Source: Clostridium ljungdahlii (GTDB taxonomy: Bacteria > Bacillota > Clostridia > Clostridiales > Clostridiaceae). From it: DNA of 42,016 nucleotides. The number at the start of each line of letters is the position of its first letter. Position 1 is the first letter of the stretch. Shown here piece after piece: positions 9,305 through 19,380 of the stretch. The translations under genes were made by a program, and so were the position numbers. The notes under the pieces are model-generated. The model did not search any database. It was not told the DNA's origin and was given only the letters and a program-made list of their open reading frames with translations. The stretch covers positions 1 to 42,016 of the forward strand of contig NZ_LITT01000018.1 in NCBI RefSeq assembly GCF_001636845.1. Reading direction: 5' to 3'.

Positions 9305-11902
9305 TTATAGTTTTTCTATTTTAAACTTATCATCTTCATAATCTACTCTTACCCTGCAGCCTGTATATATATCTCCATTAATTATCTTCTTTGCAATAGA
9401 TGTTTCCAGAACGCTTTCTATATATCTTTTTAAAGGCCTTGCTCCATAAACAGGATCATAACCTTCTTGTGCCATAACTTCTTTTGCTTTTGAGGTTATT
9501 TGTATAGATATATTTTTCTCCTTAAGCCTATTTTCTATATCCCTTAGGAATATATCTATTATGAATTTAATTTCTTCCGTATTTAGGGGTTTAAACATTA
9601 TTATATCATCTAGTCTATTTAAAAATTCAGGTTTAAATTTAAATTTCATATCATTCATTACTTTGTCTCTTACATCTTTATCTATTCCATTACTACTTTT
9701 GTTCTGTAATAAATAGCTGCTTCCTATATTAGAAGTCATAATTATAATAGAATTTTTAAAATCAACTACCTTACCCTGATTGTCAGTAAGCCTTCCATCA
9801 TCTAATATTTGAAGGAATATATTAAACACATCTTCATGAGCTTTTTCTATTTCATCAAATAATATTACACTATATGGTTTTCTCCTCACTGCCTCCGTAA
9901 GCTGACCTCCCTCGTCATATCCTACATATCCTGGAGGAGCTCCTATAAGTCTTGAAACAGAATATTTTTCCATATACTCTGACATGTCTATTCTTATTAT
10001 GTTTTCTTCACTATCAAACAGTGTCCTTGCTAAAGTTTTTGCAAGTTCAGTTTTACCTACACCTGTAGGTCCTAAAAATATAAAAGAACCTATTGGCCTT
10101 TTAGGATCTTTCATACCCGCTCTTGCTCTAAGTACAGCATTTGAAACTGCTGTAACTGCTTCCTTCTGGCCTATAACTCTCTTTGCAAGTTCATCCTCTA
10201 ATTTTACTAATTTCTGTCTTTCCCCTTCTACCAATTTTGAAACAGGTATTCCAGTCCATTTAGATACTATCTGAGAAATTTCCTGTTCTGTAACTTCTTC
10301 CTTTAACATTGCAGCTTCATTGTTTTCTTTAATAGATTGCTCTTTTTCATCTATAGTACTTTCCAGTTTGGGAATAACACCATATTTTAATTCTGCAATT
10401 TTATTTAAATCATATTCCCTCTCTGCTTTTTCAATTTGTCCTCTTGCTTCATCCAACTGTTTCTTTAAATTTCTAACCTCAGTTATATTTGACTTTTCCT
10501 TTTCATATTTAGCAGTCATTTCATTATCTCTGTCTTTAAGATTACTAAGTTCCTTTTCTACTGACTTAAGCCTTTCTATAGAGGCACTATCTTTTTCTTT
10601 GGAAAGAGCCTCTTTTTCAATCTGAAGCTGAAATATTTTTCTTTTCACATTATCCATTTCAGTTGGCATACTGTCAATTTCAGTTCTTATCATAGCACAA
10701 GCTTCATCAATTAAATCTATAGCCTTATCTGGAAGATACCTATCTGTTATATATCTATCTGAAAGCTTTGCAGCAGCCACAATAGCAGAATCATGAATTC
10801 TTATGCCATGATATATTTCAAACTTTTCCTTGAGTCCCCTAAGTATAGAAATAGAATCCTGAACAGTAGGTTCATCTATAACCACCGGTTGAAATCTTCG
10901 CTCTAAAGCCTTATCTTTTTCTATATATTTTCTGTATTCATCAAAAGTAGTAGCGCCTATGCAGTGCAATTCACCTCTTGCTAGCATTGGTTTTATTAAA
11001 TTTCCAGCATCCATAGAACCTTCTGTTTTTCCAGCTCCAACTATAGTGTGAATTTCATCTATAAAAAGCACTATTTTTCCTTCGCTCTTCTGTACTTCTT
11101 TTAATACGGCCTTTAATCTTTCTTCAAATTCTCCTCTAAATTTGGCACCAGCAATTAATGCTCCCATGTCTAGGGAAAATATTATCTTATCCTTTAAGCC
11201 TTCTGGTATGTCTCCTCTTACAATCCTCTCTGCCAAGCCTTCGATTATAGCAGTTTTTCCTACTCCTGGATCACCTATTAGTACAGGATTATTTTTAGTT
11301 CTTCTTGAAAGTATTCTAACAACTCTTCTTATTTCTTCATCTCTACCTATAACCGGATCAAGTTTATGTTTTTTTGCCTCTTCCACAAGATTTCTGCCAT
11401 ACTTGGCAAGTGCCTCATAAGTTCCCTCTGGATCCTGAGTTTCAACCCTTTGATTTCCCCTTACCTGGGACAAGGCTTCTAAAAATGCATCCTTTGTAAT
11501 ATCAAATTTCTTAAGTATGCCGTCTACGTCAGAAGAGTGAACTTCCATAATACCAAGCATTACATGCTCTACACTTATATATGAATCTTTGAATTTTTCA
11601 GCTATCTTTTCTGCCTTCAAAAAAATATCTTCAAATCTTCTAGTTGCATAGACGGAGGAACTTTGTGCTCCTTCTCCCAGTACTTTAGGCATCTTGTCTA
11701 AAACATCTTTAGTTTCATTTACCAGAGATTTTAAATTTACAGACATCTTTCCAAATATATTTGGAATGAGTCCATCTTGCTCAAATACTAAAGCTGAAAA
11801 CATATGAATCACATCTACCTGTTGATGATTATATTTCACTGCTGTAAGTTGTGCTTCATTCATTGCATTTTGAACTTTTATTGTAAGTTTGTCTATGTTC
11901 AT
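9305..11902 (-). CDS. clpB: ATP-dependent disaggregase ClpB
   Basis: ClpB is a hexameric AAA+ chaperone that pulls polypeptides out of aggregates with DnaK. The 865-aa protein is full length. It has two Clp-N repeats (about 1-150), a first AAA+ domain with GDPGVGKT near residue 205, a coiled-coil middle domain (about 400-530), and a second AAA+ domain with GPTGVGKT near residue 605. The C-terminal ClpB small domain has [10 protein letters not shown]. The start fits the family, but no ribosome site lies within 15 bases of it; GGGAGGAG is about 40 bases upstream, beyond a small hairpin. I see no CIRCE or clear CtsR operator. Confidence 0.97.
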   Translation of the reverse strand: MNIDKLTIKVQNAMNEAQLTAVKYNHQQVDVIHMFSALVFEQDGLIPNIFGKMSVNLKSLVNETKDVLDKMPKVLGEGAQSSSVYATRRFEDIFLKAEKIAEKFKDSYISVEHVMLGIMEVHSSDVDGILKKFDITKDAFLEALSQVRGNQRVETQDPEGTYEALAKYGRNLVEEAKKHKLDPVIGRDEEIRRVVRILSRRTKNNPVLIGDPGVGKTAIIEGLAERIVRGDIPEGLKDKIIFSLDMGALIAGAKFRGEFEERLKAVLKEVQKSEGKIVLFIDEIHTIVGAGKTEGSMDAGNLIKPMLARGELHCIGATTFDEYRKYIEKDKALERRFQPVVIDEPTVQDSISILRGLKEKFEIYHGIRIHDSAIVAAAKLSDRYITDRYLPDKAIDLIDEACAMIRTEIDSMPTEMDNVKRKIFQLQIEKEALSKEKDSASIERLKSVEKELSNLKDRDNEMTAKYEKEKSNITEVRNLKKQLDEARGQIEKAEREYDLNKIAELKYGVIPKLESTIDEKEQSIKENNEAAMLKEEVTEQEISQIVSKWTGIPVSKLVEGERQKLVKLEDELAKRVIGQKEAVTAVSNAVLRARAGMKDPKRPIGSFIFLGPTGVGKTELAKTLARTLFDSEENIIRIDMSEYMEKYSVSRLIGAPPGYVGYDEGGQLTEAVRRKPYSVILFDEIEKAHEDVFNIFLQILDDGRLTDNQGKVVDFKNSIIIMTSNIGSSYLLQNKSSNGIDKDVRDKVMNDMKFKFKPEFLNRLDDIIMFKPLNTEEIKFIIDIFLRDIENRLKEKNISIQITSKAKEVMAQEGYDPVYGARPLKRYIESVLETSIAKKIINGDIYTGCRVRVDYEDDKFKIEKL

Positions 11903-12025
11903 AATAAAAATACGTCACGCAAAACTTAAAACAAGTTTTAACGCAGCTCCTCCCTTCTAAACCTCTTTAGATTAATTTAATTCATTGGACAACAAAATAT
12001 AATTTTTTCAGTTTTCTAAGTAAAA

Positions 12026-13288
12026 CTATAAAAAATTATATTTTTGTTTTAAATCAATAGCAATATTAAAATATTTAAGGGCCTCTTGAACCTTTTTCAT
12101 ATCATAATACATACATCCTATTTCCATATATCTTTCATATATGCAAGTATTTGTTTCAAATTTCGATAGAGCATCCAGCGAAAGATTCATATACATCTCC
12201 CCTTCAGCTAACTGACCTTTTTTTATAAATACCAACGCTTTATAATAGTATGCTCTTTCTATAAGAACTATATCATTTAACTTTATAGAACAATCTAAAG
12301 CTATATCACATATACCTTCAGCTCTATCCCAAATTTGATTTTTTATCAAAATGCCTACTATTTTGATTACAAAATCAGCAAATTCCACCGCATACTCTTT
12401 AGGATACATATTCAGTGCTTCATTTATATAAAATACTGCCTTTTCACTCATATTTAAAGTAAACATAGCTTCAGCATATTCAACCATAGATATTGATTTA
12501 TCTTTTAAATTATCTTTATAAAATTCATTTGCCTTTTTTTCATATACTTTAAATTTTTCAGTATCATTTTTTAAAGAAAGTATTGCTAAAACATGATATA
12601 CTTTTGCTTTTTTTATGTCTCCATCTACCATATCTATCAATTTTGTAATCCCATCAGACAATTCATAAGCCTTTTCATAATCATTAAGAGCAATAAAGCA
12701 AGTTATTTTATTATATGTAATTTTTAATATTAGTTCATTACTACCAGTTTCTGCTGCAATGACTAACACATTATCATAATAGTTTATAGCCTGTAAAAAT
12801 TCTTTTGCTTTAAAAAAATATTTGCCAACATCCATATAATACAGGATTGCTTTTTCTTTAGAAAAATTTCTTTGTAAATATTCATAATACTTTACAATTA
12901 TACTATGCAATTTTTCTAATTCACTTTTTTCTAGATAATAGTTAAATAAGAGATGCATTATCCTAAAACATATATTATCATATCCATACCGTTCAGCAAA
13001 TTTAAAATTATATACTAAATTTTTTTCATAACTTTTCCTATCTTGTTTTTTCTCAATATCATCTATATTTTCTATTATTTGATTTTTTATATCTAATTTC
13101 AGATACTCAAAACTAACTTCAAGTTTATCTGATAAAAACTCTAAAATCCAATCTTCTGGCTTTATTTTATCATTTTCAATGCAGCTCATTTTAGAAATTG
13201 ATATTTTACTATTACACAGTTCCTTCAAAGTATATCCCTTATATATGCGTGCTCTTTTAACCTTCTCTCCAGTAGAAAGTATCTCCAT
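12026..13288 (-). CDS. XRE-family regulator with TPR domain (second of pair)
   Basis: The N-terminal ~65 residues form a helix-turn-helix related to SinR/Xre, starting MEILSTGEKVKRARIYKGYT. The remaining ~350 residues are repeated helical pairs of TPR type, including AINYYDNVLVIAAETGS and EALKYFNIAIDLKQKY. This layout is that of RRNPP-like regulators, whose TPR part can bind a peptide. AGGTG precedes the ATG at 13288; an upstream in-frame GTG overlaps that site. It follows its paralogue by 18 bases, so they are co-transcribed. Compared with the upstream copy the HTH is less typical (ISISKMSCIENDKI), so DNA binding may differ. No downstream pheromone-like small ORF is visible. Confidence 0.85.
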   Translation of the reverse strand: MEILSTGEKVKRARIYKGYTLKELCNSKISISKMSCIENDKIKPEDWILEFLSDKLEVSFEYLKLDIKNQIIENIDDIEKKQDRKSYEKNLVYNFKFAERYGYDNICFRIMHLLFNYYLEKSELEKLHSIIVKYYEYLQRNFSKEKAILYYMDVGKYFFKAKEFLQAINYYDNVLVIAAETGSNELILKITYNKITCFIALNDYEKAYELSDGITKLIDMVDGDIKKAKVYHVLAILSLKNDTEKFKVYEKKANEFYKDNLKDKSISMVEYAEAMFTLNMSEKAVFYINEALNMYPKEYAVEFADFVIKIVGILIKNQIWDRAEGICDIALDCSIKLNDIVLIERAYYYKALVFIKKGQLAEGEMYMNLSLDALSKFETNTCIYERYMEIGCMYYDMKKVQEALKYFNIAIDLKQKYNFL

Positions 13289-13306
13289 AATTATCACCTG
13301 TTCTAT

Positions 13307-14614
13307 TTAATACTCTTTTAATATTCCAATCCTTTTAAAAATTTCAACACCTTCACTCAAATACTTAGCTGCTTCCTTATCCATCTTGATGTCCTCATAG
13401 AATTTCCCAAGCTTTATTGATATATCTGCAGCTTCTCTAGTATAATGCATTTTTGTCGCAAAGTTCAATGCATCAATTAATGTATTTTCTGCTTCTTTTT
13501 TATTACATTCAATCATATTTATTCTAAATTTCATCATATAATAATATACTAGTGATTTACTATTTTTTTCGTCTATCTTGTCCCTTATTTCTTCTAGAAC
13601 TTTCCTTGAATTTATAACATCCTTTAATTTTATATAATTTTCACATATATTTATAAGTGTATCCACAATCTTTCCATCTTTACACCTCATTCTCAATTCT
13701 TTTGCCTTATTTAAATGTATAAATGATTCCTCAATATTATTAAACTCTCCAAAAAGTTTACCTAGATTGTTTTCAATTTTTGCAGTATTTATTACATCTT
13801 CTAATTTTCTATATACATTTAATGTTTTTTTAGAATACTTTATTGCATTATTTATATCTCCCTTTTTATTATACTCTTCTGCAAGCAAAAATAAGCTTTT
13901 AGCATACTCTTCCCTATCATCTATCTGCCTAAACTTCTCATTTGCCAGATAAGAATAGTTTATTGCTTCTTCCATATTTTCTAATTTAAAATTTATACAG
14001 GCTGTATAATAATATATTTGTCCAAGCAAGAAATCATTTCCTATATTATTTTCCTTATATACATTTTCTGCCTGCTGCAAATAACTTCTGGAAGCATGAT
14101 ATGATTTCATACTTATTGTAATCTTTCCTAAATTTATAAAAGTTTTTATAATTTCTTCATATTTATTATTTTTTATAAAAACAACATTAGCAGACAATAA
14201 AAGCTGTTGAGCAATAGGATATTCTTTTCTCGCCGTATAGATTGTCCCCTTTAAATATAAATTTTTTGCTTTTTCATATTGTAGGGAATACTTTTCTGAG
14301 TAGTATATAGCCTCTTCAATATATTTTTCTGATTGACTCAAACTTCCACTTATTATATAAGATTCAGCTATATTTTCAAAATAAGTACATATTTTTTGTG
14401 CTTGAGTTTCTTCTGACTCCATTAAATATTCAATGGAAGTATTCAATTCCCCTGCTAAATATTCCAACAAATCCATACTAGGATTTGACTTCCCTGATTC
14501 CACCAAACTTATTTGTCCAGGTGTAATTCTATCCCCTGCCAAATCCTTCAAAGTCATATTGAGTTCTTTTCTTCTTCTCTTTATTTTTTCTCCTAAAGAA
14601 AGTATTTCCATCAT
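13307..14614 (-). CDS. XRE-family regulator with TPR domain (first of pair)
   Basis: The 435-aa protein starts with a well-formed XRE helix-turn-helix (about residues 8-62, with ITPGQISLVESGKSNPS as recognition region). About 360 residues of TPR helices follow. AAAGGA lies 6-9 bases before two adjacent ATGs. It heads a two-gene unit with its paralogue; both share the opening MEILSxGEKxKR, indicating duplication. A 13-bp perfect dyad about 120 bases upstream is a candidate operator. Targets and any peptide ligand cannot be told from sequence. Such proteins in clostridia often control sporulation, solvent or stress functions. Confidence 0.88.
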   Translation of the reverse strand: MMEILSLGEKIKRRRKELNMTLKDLAGDRITPGQISLVESGKSNPSMDLLEYLAGELNTSIEYLMESEETQAQKICTYFENIAESYIISGSLSQSEKYIEEAIYYSEKYSLQYEKAKNLYLKGTIYTARKEYPIAQQLLLSANVVFIKNNKYEEIIKTFINLGKITISMKSYHASRSYLQQAENVYKENNIGNDFLLGQIYYYTACINFKLENMEEAINYSYLANEKFRQIDDREEYAKSLFLLAEEYNKKGDINNAIKYSKKTLNVYRKLEDVINTAKIENNLGKLFGEFNNIEESFIHLNKAKELRMRCKDGKIVDTLINICENYIKLKDVINSRKVLEEIRDKIDEKNSKSLVYYYMMKFRINMIECNKKEAENTLIDALNFATKMHYTREAADISIKLGKFYEDIKMDKEAAKYLSEGVEIFKRIGILKEY

Positions 14615-14730
14615 TCACTCTTCCTTTATTAATCACAATTTTTGTTTCATGTCTATCTGTTCCAATATGTTACATCTTTTTTAATATATAAAAAAATAAA
14701 AGCTATACTTTGGGATAACAATATCTAAAT

Positions 14731-14758
14731 ATTACATATAATTGAAATTATATGTAAT
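14731..14758. promoter_or_regulatory. candidate operator dyad
   Basis: ATTACATATAATT and AATTATATGTAAT form a perfect 13-bp inverted repeat separated by two bases, about 117 bases before the first XRE-TPR gene. There is no adjoining T-run, so a dimeric repressor site is more likely than a terminator. Apart from this and the terminator at 14905, I see nothing in the 367-base gap. Confidence 0.45.
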
Positions 14759-14904
14759 ACAAAGATCTTTGTTTAGGATAATTTTTAAACCACATTAAAA
14801 TATTATTTTATATTAGTATCATTATAACATATTTTTAATTATAAAATAAAAACTTTAAAAAATAAAAGCATATTGCCATAAACCTAAACAATATAGTCTA
14901 AATC

Positions 14905-14963
14905 AATAAAAAAACAATGTAAAATGTACATCTTTATTATTAAAAGTGTACATTTTACATTGT
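14905..14963 (-). terminator. strong intrinsic terminator
   Basis: A perfect 17-bp inverted repeat (14914-14930 and 14947-14963, arm ACAATGTAAAATGTACA) is followed on the minus strand by eight T. It lies 18 bases after the stop of the small gene 14982-15146 and ends the leftward transcript before the XRE pair. Confidence 0.9.
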
Positions 14964-14981
14964 ACTTGTTAAGCTCCTATG

Positions 14982-15146
14982 CTATCTCATCCAATTCATA
15001 ACTCCACCATACATATTTCCTGCAGTATTTCTTAAGTATCTAGAAGTTTTTCTTATCATTCTCTTTTTAGATCTATCTAATTCTGGTACTACCATCATTC
15101 CTACTGCTGCACCAATTACTGCACCTGCTACAAACTTTCCACGCAT
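14982..15146 (-). CDS. small YtxH-like basic protein, 54 aa
   Basis: This short gene encodes a 54-residue protein. A glycine/alanine-rich hydrophobic stretch (FVAGAVIGAAVGMMVVP, about residues 5-21) is followed by a basic segment (RSKKRMIRKTSRYLR). GAGGAG lies 8 bases before the ATG, and a strong terminator follows the stop, so it is very probably expressed. The opening resembles YtxH-type small membrane proteins, but the match is to a general pattern and no function is assigned. Confidence 0.75.
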   Translation of the reverse strand: MRGKFVAGAVIGAAVGMMVVPELDRSKKRMIRKTSRYLRNTAGNMYGGVMNWMR

Positions 15147-15262
15147 TTTGCTACACTCCTCTCTTTAAAAAATGCTTTTTCTTTTACAGAACTATGATTT
15201 TTTATGTTCTTTAGATAGATTATGCAAATTTATTTTTTTTAAACAGCTTAATTTTTACATTT

Positions 15263-16021
15263 TCATATATCAATAACTTTTATATTTTTTTCACCTTTAG
15301 GTGCAATTTTTAATATCTCATTCTTTACTTCATCATTAGCTGTCTTTATCTCATTATTCATTAACCATTTTTGAACACTTTTTTTTGATTCTATTTGTAA
15401 CTTTTCCTTGCACTTTTCATCTGCCAATTCATTAAACAAATCCCCAGTATGACTATCTACTTTAACAAATATAACCTCAATGTTTTTCATAAGCTCGTTC
15501 ATTTCTTCGTAATATTTTATAGATGAGGCTTCTTTTCTCTCCCATAACCCAAGGGCATGCTTGCAGGTTCCTTCATAGTCGTGGAACAGAACAACTTTTT
15601 TCTCTCCCTTAGACAGAGCATATTGTACTCCTCTAACAGCTGCTTTTAATTCTCCAGATATTTGCCTTATATTTTTACCTTCTTCACAAGAATGTGCATC
15701 GCTTTCTATATAATAAACTACATTACCTTTAACTGCCACCAATGCATAAGAATACATTTCCGTTGAAATGTTATAACTTCCATCCACATATACATGCAAA
15801 CAATCTTTAGGATAGCTTCCCTCAGACTTTTTTAAAAGCTTATCCTCTCCTTTTAAATATTCCAAAGCTGAATTTGTATCTTTAAAGCTCTTATATGTAG
15901 CACCTTTAACACCTTTAACACATTTCAGACATTCTCCCCAGGTGTTTACTATAATATTTTCAACTTTTTCATTTTTTTCAAAATCATATCCTTCTTTTAT
16001 AGCATATACTTTCTTAACCAT
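15263..16021 (-). CDS. rnhA: ribonuclease HI with N-terminal viroplasmin-like domain
   Basis: This enzyme cleaves RNA in RNA-DNA hybrids. Residues 1-55 form a caulimovirus viroplasmin-like hybrid-binding domain (VYAIKEGY...GATYKSFKDTNSALEYL). From about residue 75 comes the RNase H fold with the four acidic catalytic residues visible: D80 in VYVDGSYN, E124 in GELKAA, D148 in FHDYEG and D201 in ELADEKC. His191 is in VDSHTGD. A C-terminal tail of about 40 residues is unassigned. No good ribosome site precedes the ATG; AAGGGA is about 22 bases upstream, inside the 26-base gap after the DUF1232 gene, which suggests coupled translation. Confidence 0.92.
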   Translation of the reverse strand: MVKKVYAIKEGYDFEKNEKVENIIVNTWGECLKCVKGVKGATYKSFKDTNSALEYLKGEDKLLKKSEGSYPKDCLHVYVDGSYNISTEMYSYALVAVKGNVVYYIESDAHSCEEGKNIRQISGELKAAVRGVQYALSKGEKKVVLFHDYEGTCKHALGLWERKEASSIKYYEEMNELMKNIEVIFVKVDSHTGDLFNELADEKCKEKLQIESKKSVQKWLMNNEIKTANDEVKNEILKIAPKGEKNIKVIDI

Positions 16022-16047
16022 ATCGATTTACGTGTTATATTAATCCC

Positions 16048-17004
16048 TTATGTAACACTTCTCCCCTCTTTTTCTTTTCTTTCAGATGATTTGAATACAT
16101 TGCTTAGCTGATTTAAAACCTTAGAAACATTTGCACTTCCAATTATTTTTGTAATATATTTTACTGCCTCTCTTGTAACCAGAATTATGTTTTCCTCACC
16201 CTGCCAATTTTCAATTATAATTTCTTCTGGTATTTCATCTATTATAGTATTAAGTGCAAAAAACGCCAGAGCAACATCATCTATTTTCCCAACAAAAGGT
16301 ATAAAATCAGGTATTATATCTATAGGACTTGCAAGGTAAGCTATTACGCCTGACAGCATAATCTTAACCTTTATTTTAACCCTTTTGTCCTTAAATAATC
16401 TTATAAATAACATTATAATATCCGGTACAAGCATCCCATACTCTACGATTTTTTCATATTTTTGCGGCACTTTACTTACAACTTTTTTTCTAAACTTATG
16501 ATACTTATCTAGAATAAGTATACTTCTTTTCTTTTTCTCTATGTTTGGAAATTTCTTTTTTTCCTCATATCTTATATCTTCTGCTTCTACCTCTAGTGCC
16601 CTAGGAAGTATTCCTACTTTTTTTAATTTGAGATTAAAGTAAGGTATAAGCTTTACTGCCAGATCTAAATCCACTCTTACTGTATCCCTGTCCACCTCTA
16701 CCCCATAAGGGGAAAAGTTATCTAATAACTTCTTAAGGACAATATTTTTTACATTCTTAAATATCTTAAACTTATACACACGTACATCAAATATTTTTAA
16801 ATTTATTATGTTGTTATTTATATTTCCTATTCCCATCTTAACTTGAAAATTTACAGATATTTTGCTCTTATATGTCCCCTCTATTGTTATTATTTCATTT
16901 ATACTTATCTTTTCTATATTAAGTCCTTCTATATTCACATACTCATGAACTATACCAAGTATGTCTTGTTCTGTCAAAATGGCTTTTCCAAAGGACACCT
17001 TCAT
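16048..17004 (-). CDS. DUF1232 (YkvA-like) protein with N-terminal lipid-transfer-like region
   Basis: This is a 318-aa protein of unknown role. Residues 1-150 are rich in alternating hydrophobic residues and resemble DUF2993/LmeA-type domains; that is a weak impression. Residues about 195-265 carry the DUF1232 signature: a hydrophobic helix then LASPIDIIPDFIPFVGKIDD. The C-terminus is charged. GGGAGGAG precedes the ATG. It is upstream of, and probably co-transcribed with, the RNase HI gene, and divergent from the FtsH-like gene. Confidence 0.8.
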   Translation of the reverse strand: MKVSFGKAILTEQDILGIVHEYVNIEGLNIEKISINEIITIEGTYKSKISVNFQVKMGIGNINNNIINLKIFDVRVYKFKIFKNVKNIVLKKLLDNFSPYGVEVDRDTVRVDLDLAVKLIPYFNLKLKKVGILPRALEVEAEDIRYEEKKKFPNIEKKKRSILILDKYHKFRKKVVSKVPQKYEKIVEYGMLVPDIIMLFIRLFKDKRVKIKVKIMLSGVIAYLASPIDIIPDFIPFVGKIDDVALAFFALNTIIDEIPEEIIIENWQGEENIILVTREAVKYITKIIGSANVSKVLNQLSNVFKSSERKEKEGRSVT

Positions 17005-17197
17005 ATATAAATCTCCTCCCTAAATTTACAAACTTCTTATTATAAAGTATACAGTAAATTAAATTTTCTGCAATAAACAATTCTAAAATTACTATACTAG
17101 TTCCATAAATTACTTTAGCAAAATTTATGATTTTAATTAGACTAATTTATAAAAATATTATAATATCATTATATGATTTTATAAAGTTTCGTTTGTT

Positions 17198-17227
17198 TTT
17201 ACAAGATTTTACTATAAAACTTATAAT
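17198..17227 (+). promoter_or_regulatory. candidate promoter of the FtsH-like gene
   Basis: TTTACA (17198-17203) and TATAAT (17222-17227) are 18 bases apart, about 60 bases before the start codon. Confidence 0.5.
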
Positions 17228-17285
17228 TTTAAGCTAATTAATATAAATCACTATAGAGAATCTATCTCAAGAAAGGAGAACTTAA

Positions 17286-19031
17286 ATGAAAAAGATAAAA
17301 AATAAGTTTATAATAATTCCTATTTTAACCTCTATTTTATCTCTTTGCATGTTACTATTTATGAATTATAGTAACAGCTCTATACCCTATAAGTCATATA
17401 TTTCGTTTCAAAAAGATGTATCAAAGAAAATAGTTTCGACAGTGTATATGACAGATTCCCCAAAAATAAGAGTAAAATTAAAAAACGGCAGCATATATGA
17501 TACGGATAATCCTAGAACCCCTAACGCTAAAGAAGTACTTTTAAACGATGGAATAAGTGTATCTGAGCAATATACTGTAAATAACAGGCAGGCTTATCCT
17601 ACTGCTATACTTATAATTTCCATTATGGCAGCTGTTTTTATGGCACTTAAGTTTTCTAGCAAATCTTCTAAAAAAATAGTATCTCTCGATTCCTTAGATG
17701 CTTCTGCCATAGAAGATTCTAATTGTAATTTTAAAAGTGTAGCGGGAAATGAGGAAGCTAAAGAGAGTGTCCAGGATATAGTTGATTTCTTAAAGAACCC
17801 TAAAAAATATACATCTTATGGTGCAAGAATGCCAAAAGGGGTTTTATTATTCGGTGAGCCAGGAACCGGAAAAACTCTCCTTGCAAGAGCTATTGCAGGT
17901 GAAGCAGAAGTTCCATTTTATGCCGTTTCAGGCTCTGATTTTGTACAAGTATATGTAGGTGTAGGTGCCAGCCGTATAAGACAGTTATTTAAAAAGGCTA
18001 AAAACAATAAATCTGGAAAAGCGGTTATATTTATAGATGAGATAGACGCTATAGGTAAAAAAAGAGATGGCTCAGGAAGTACCGGAGGCTCTGATGAAAG
18101 AGATCAAACTTTAAATGCTCTGCTTACAGAAATGTCTGGATTTAATGAAAAAGAGGGAATTGTAATAATAGCTGCTACCAATAGGTTAGATATGCTAGAT
18201 CCTGCCCTTTTAAGGCCTGGAAGATTTGACAGACATATAGAAGTAACTCTCCCTGACGTTTCTTCAAGAGAAAAAATTATATCCCTCCACTTAAAAAATA
18301 AACCTGTAGACAATATAGATGTACACGAGTGGGCTCAAAAAACTTCTTACTTTTCAGGTGCAAAAATTGAAAGCTTAATAAATGAAGCTGCAATACTTGC
18401 CTGTAAAGAAGATAGTACTTATATAGAAAACAAGCACATTGATAAAGCTTTTTCCATAGTACTAACAGGTTATGAGAAAAAAGATAGGGATTATATAAAA
18501 GATATAGACAAAAGAATAACTGCTTACCATGAAGTAGGCCATGCTTTAGTATCCTCAAAAGTACTTCCAAATGAAAAGATTTCTAAAATAACAATTATTC
18601 CAAGTACTAAAGGAGCTGGAGGTTATACATTAAGCATACCTGAGGACAAGCTCTATCAAAATAAAGATTACTTGCGTAAAAGAATAATGGTACTTTTAGG
18701 TGGAAGAGCTGCTGAAGAAGTTATCTTTGGGGCAGATTACGTAACCACAGGTGCCTATAATGATCTTCAGCATAGCACAAACATAGCCTTTAAAATGGTA
18801 ACTCAGTATGGAATGGGAAACACTTTAGGTCTTTTAAATATGAGGGAACTATCAGATTTAAATATAAATCAAAATGAGATTATTAAAGAGTGTAAGTGTC
18901 TTACAGATTCAATATATAATGATGTAAAAAATATTCTTATTGAAAATAGGCACTGTCTTAAAGCCACAGTTCAGTTACTTATGGAAAAGGAAACCTTATT
19001 TTCAAATGATTTAAAAGATTTATTTATTTAA
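17286..19031 (+). CDS. FtsH-family membrane AAA+ zinc protease
   Basis: This membrane-bound ATP-dependent protease degrades misfolded membrane and regulatory proteins. The 581-aa protein has membrane segments at about 8-28 and 104-122 enclosing a small external domain. The AAA+ module has GEPGTGKT near residue 190, FIDEIDAIG and [10 protein letters not shown]. The metalloprotease domain has HEVGHAL near residue 414 and a later zinc aspartate in [10 protein letters not shown]. It is shorter than housekeeping FtsH (about 600-650) and has no hpt/tilS neighbours. It is therefore probably an additional paralogue, so I leave the symbol blank. AAAGGAG is 8 bases before the ATG. Confidence 0.92.
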   Translation: MKKIKNKFIIIPILTSILSLCMLLFMNYSNSSIPYKSYISFQKDVSKKIVSTVYMTDSPKIRVKLKNGSIYDTDNPRTPNAKEVLLNDGISVSEQYTVNNRQAYPTAILIISIMAAVFMALKFSSKSSKKIVSLDSLDASAIEDSNCNFKSVAGNEEAKESVQDIVDFLKNPKKYTSYGARMPKGVLLFGEPGTGKTLLARAIAGEAEVPFYAVSGSDFVQVYVGVGASRIRQLFKKAKNNKSGKAVIFIDEIDAIGKKRDGSGSTGGSDERDQTLNALLTEMSGFNEKEGIVIIAATNRLDMLDPALLRPGRFDRHIEVTLPDVSSREKIISLHLKNKPVDNIDVHEWAQKTSYFSGAKIESLINEAAILACKEDSTYIENKHIDKAFSIVLTGYEKKDRDYIKDIDKRITAYHEVGHALVSSKVLPNEKISKITIIPSTKGAGGYTLSIPEDKLYQNKDYLRKRIMVLLGGRAAEEVIFGADYVTTGAYNDLQHSTNIAFKMVTQYGMGNTLGLLNMRELSDLNINQNEIIKECKCLTDSIYNDVKNILIENRHCLKATVQLLMEKETLFSNDLKDLFI

Positions 19032-19081
19032 CAGTTACTCACCTTTCGCACATACAAAATTTTAAATTAATACAAAAAATT

Positions 19082-19352
19082 ACGAAGCAACTTTTTCAAG
19101 AGGACAATTGACAGAGGACAGAGGACAATGAAGGTGAGTTTTCCTCCTTACGTCAGAAAACTAATTTATTTTTAAGCTTGTTTTGCTAATGCAAAACAAG
19201 CTTAAAATTTATATAAGTCAACAATATTTGGCTTTAGCGAAATGAGTCATTAAAAATTTAATTAAAGATTTTTCGTAGTACAGCGGAGAAAAATCCTCCT
19301 CCACTGTCCTCTGTCAATTGTCCTCTGTCCTCTCAAAAATATTGCTTCGCAA
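19082..19352. repeat. GAGGACAATTGACAG-type palindromic element
   Basis: This is a non-coding element of about 270 bp with inverted ends. The left end runs from ACGAAGCAAC into AGAGGACAATTGACAG (19099-19133). The right end is the inverse (19303-19345), including CTGTCAATTGTCCTCT and TTGCTTCGCA. The centre contains a perfect 17-bp hairpin (arms 19170-19186 and 19191-19207). No transposase is present, so it is MITE-like. It fills the whole gap between convergent ftsH-like and rhomboid genes, where the right-end hairpin may double as a terminator. It is unrelated in sequence to the AACTCGTACCTC family. Confidence 0.8.
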
Positions 19353-19380
19353 TATTTTTAAACTGTGAAAGTTAAAACAA

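Noticed and set aside
11903-12025. Pheromone precursor gene next to the XRE-TPR regulators
   Set aside because: The gap was read in all leftward frames; the only starts after the ribosome site stop within two or three codons.
12895-14684. Short rightward frames opposite the XRE-TPR genes
   Set aside because: They are antisense shadows of the TPR coding sequence, with no ribosome sites and no protein-like composition.
19099-19133. Tandem GAGGACA units as an iteron or origin
   Set aside because: The units occur inverted at both ends of one element with a central hairpin, which fits a mobile palindrome better; no replication genes are nearby.
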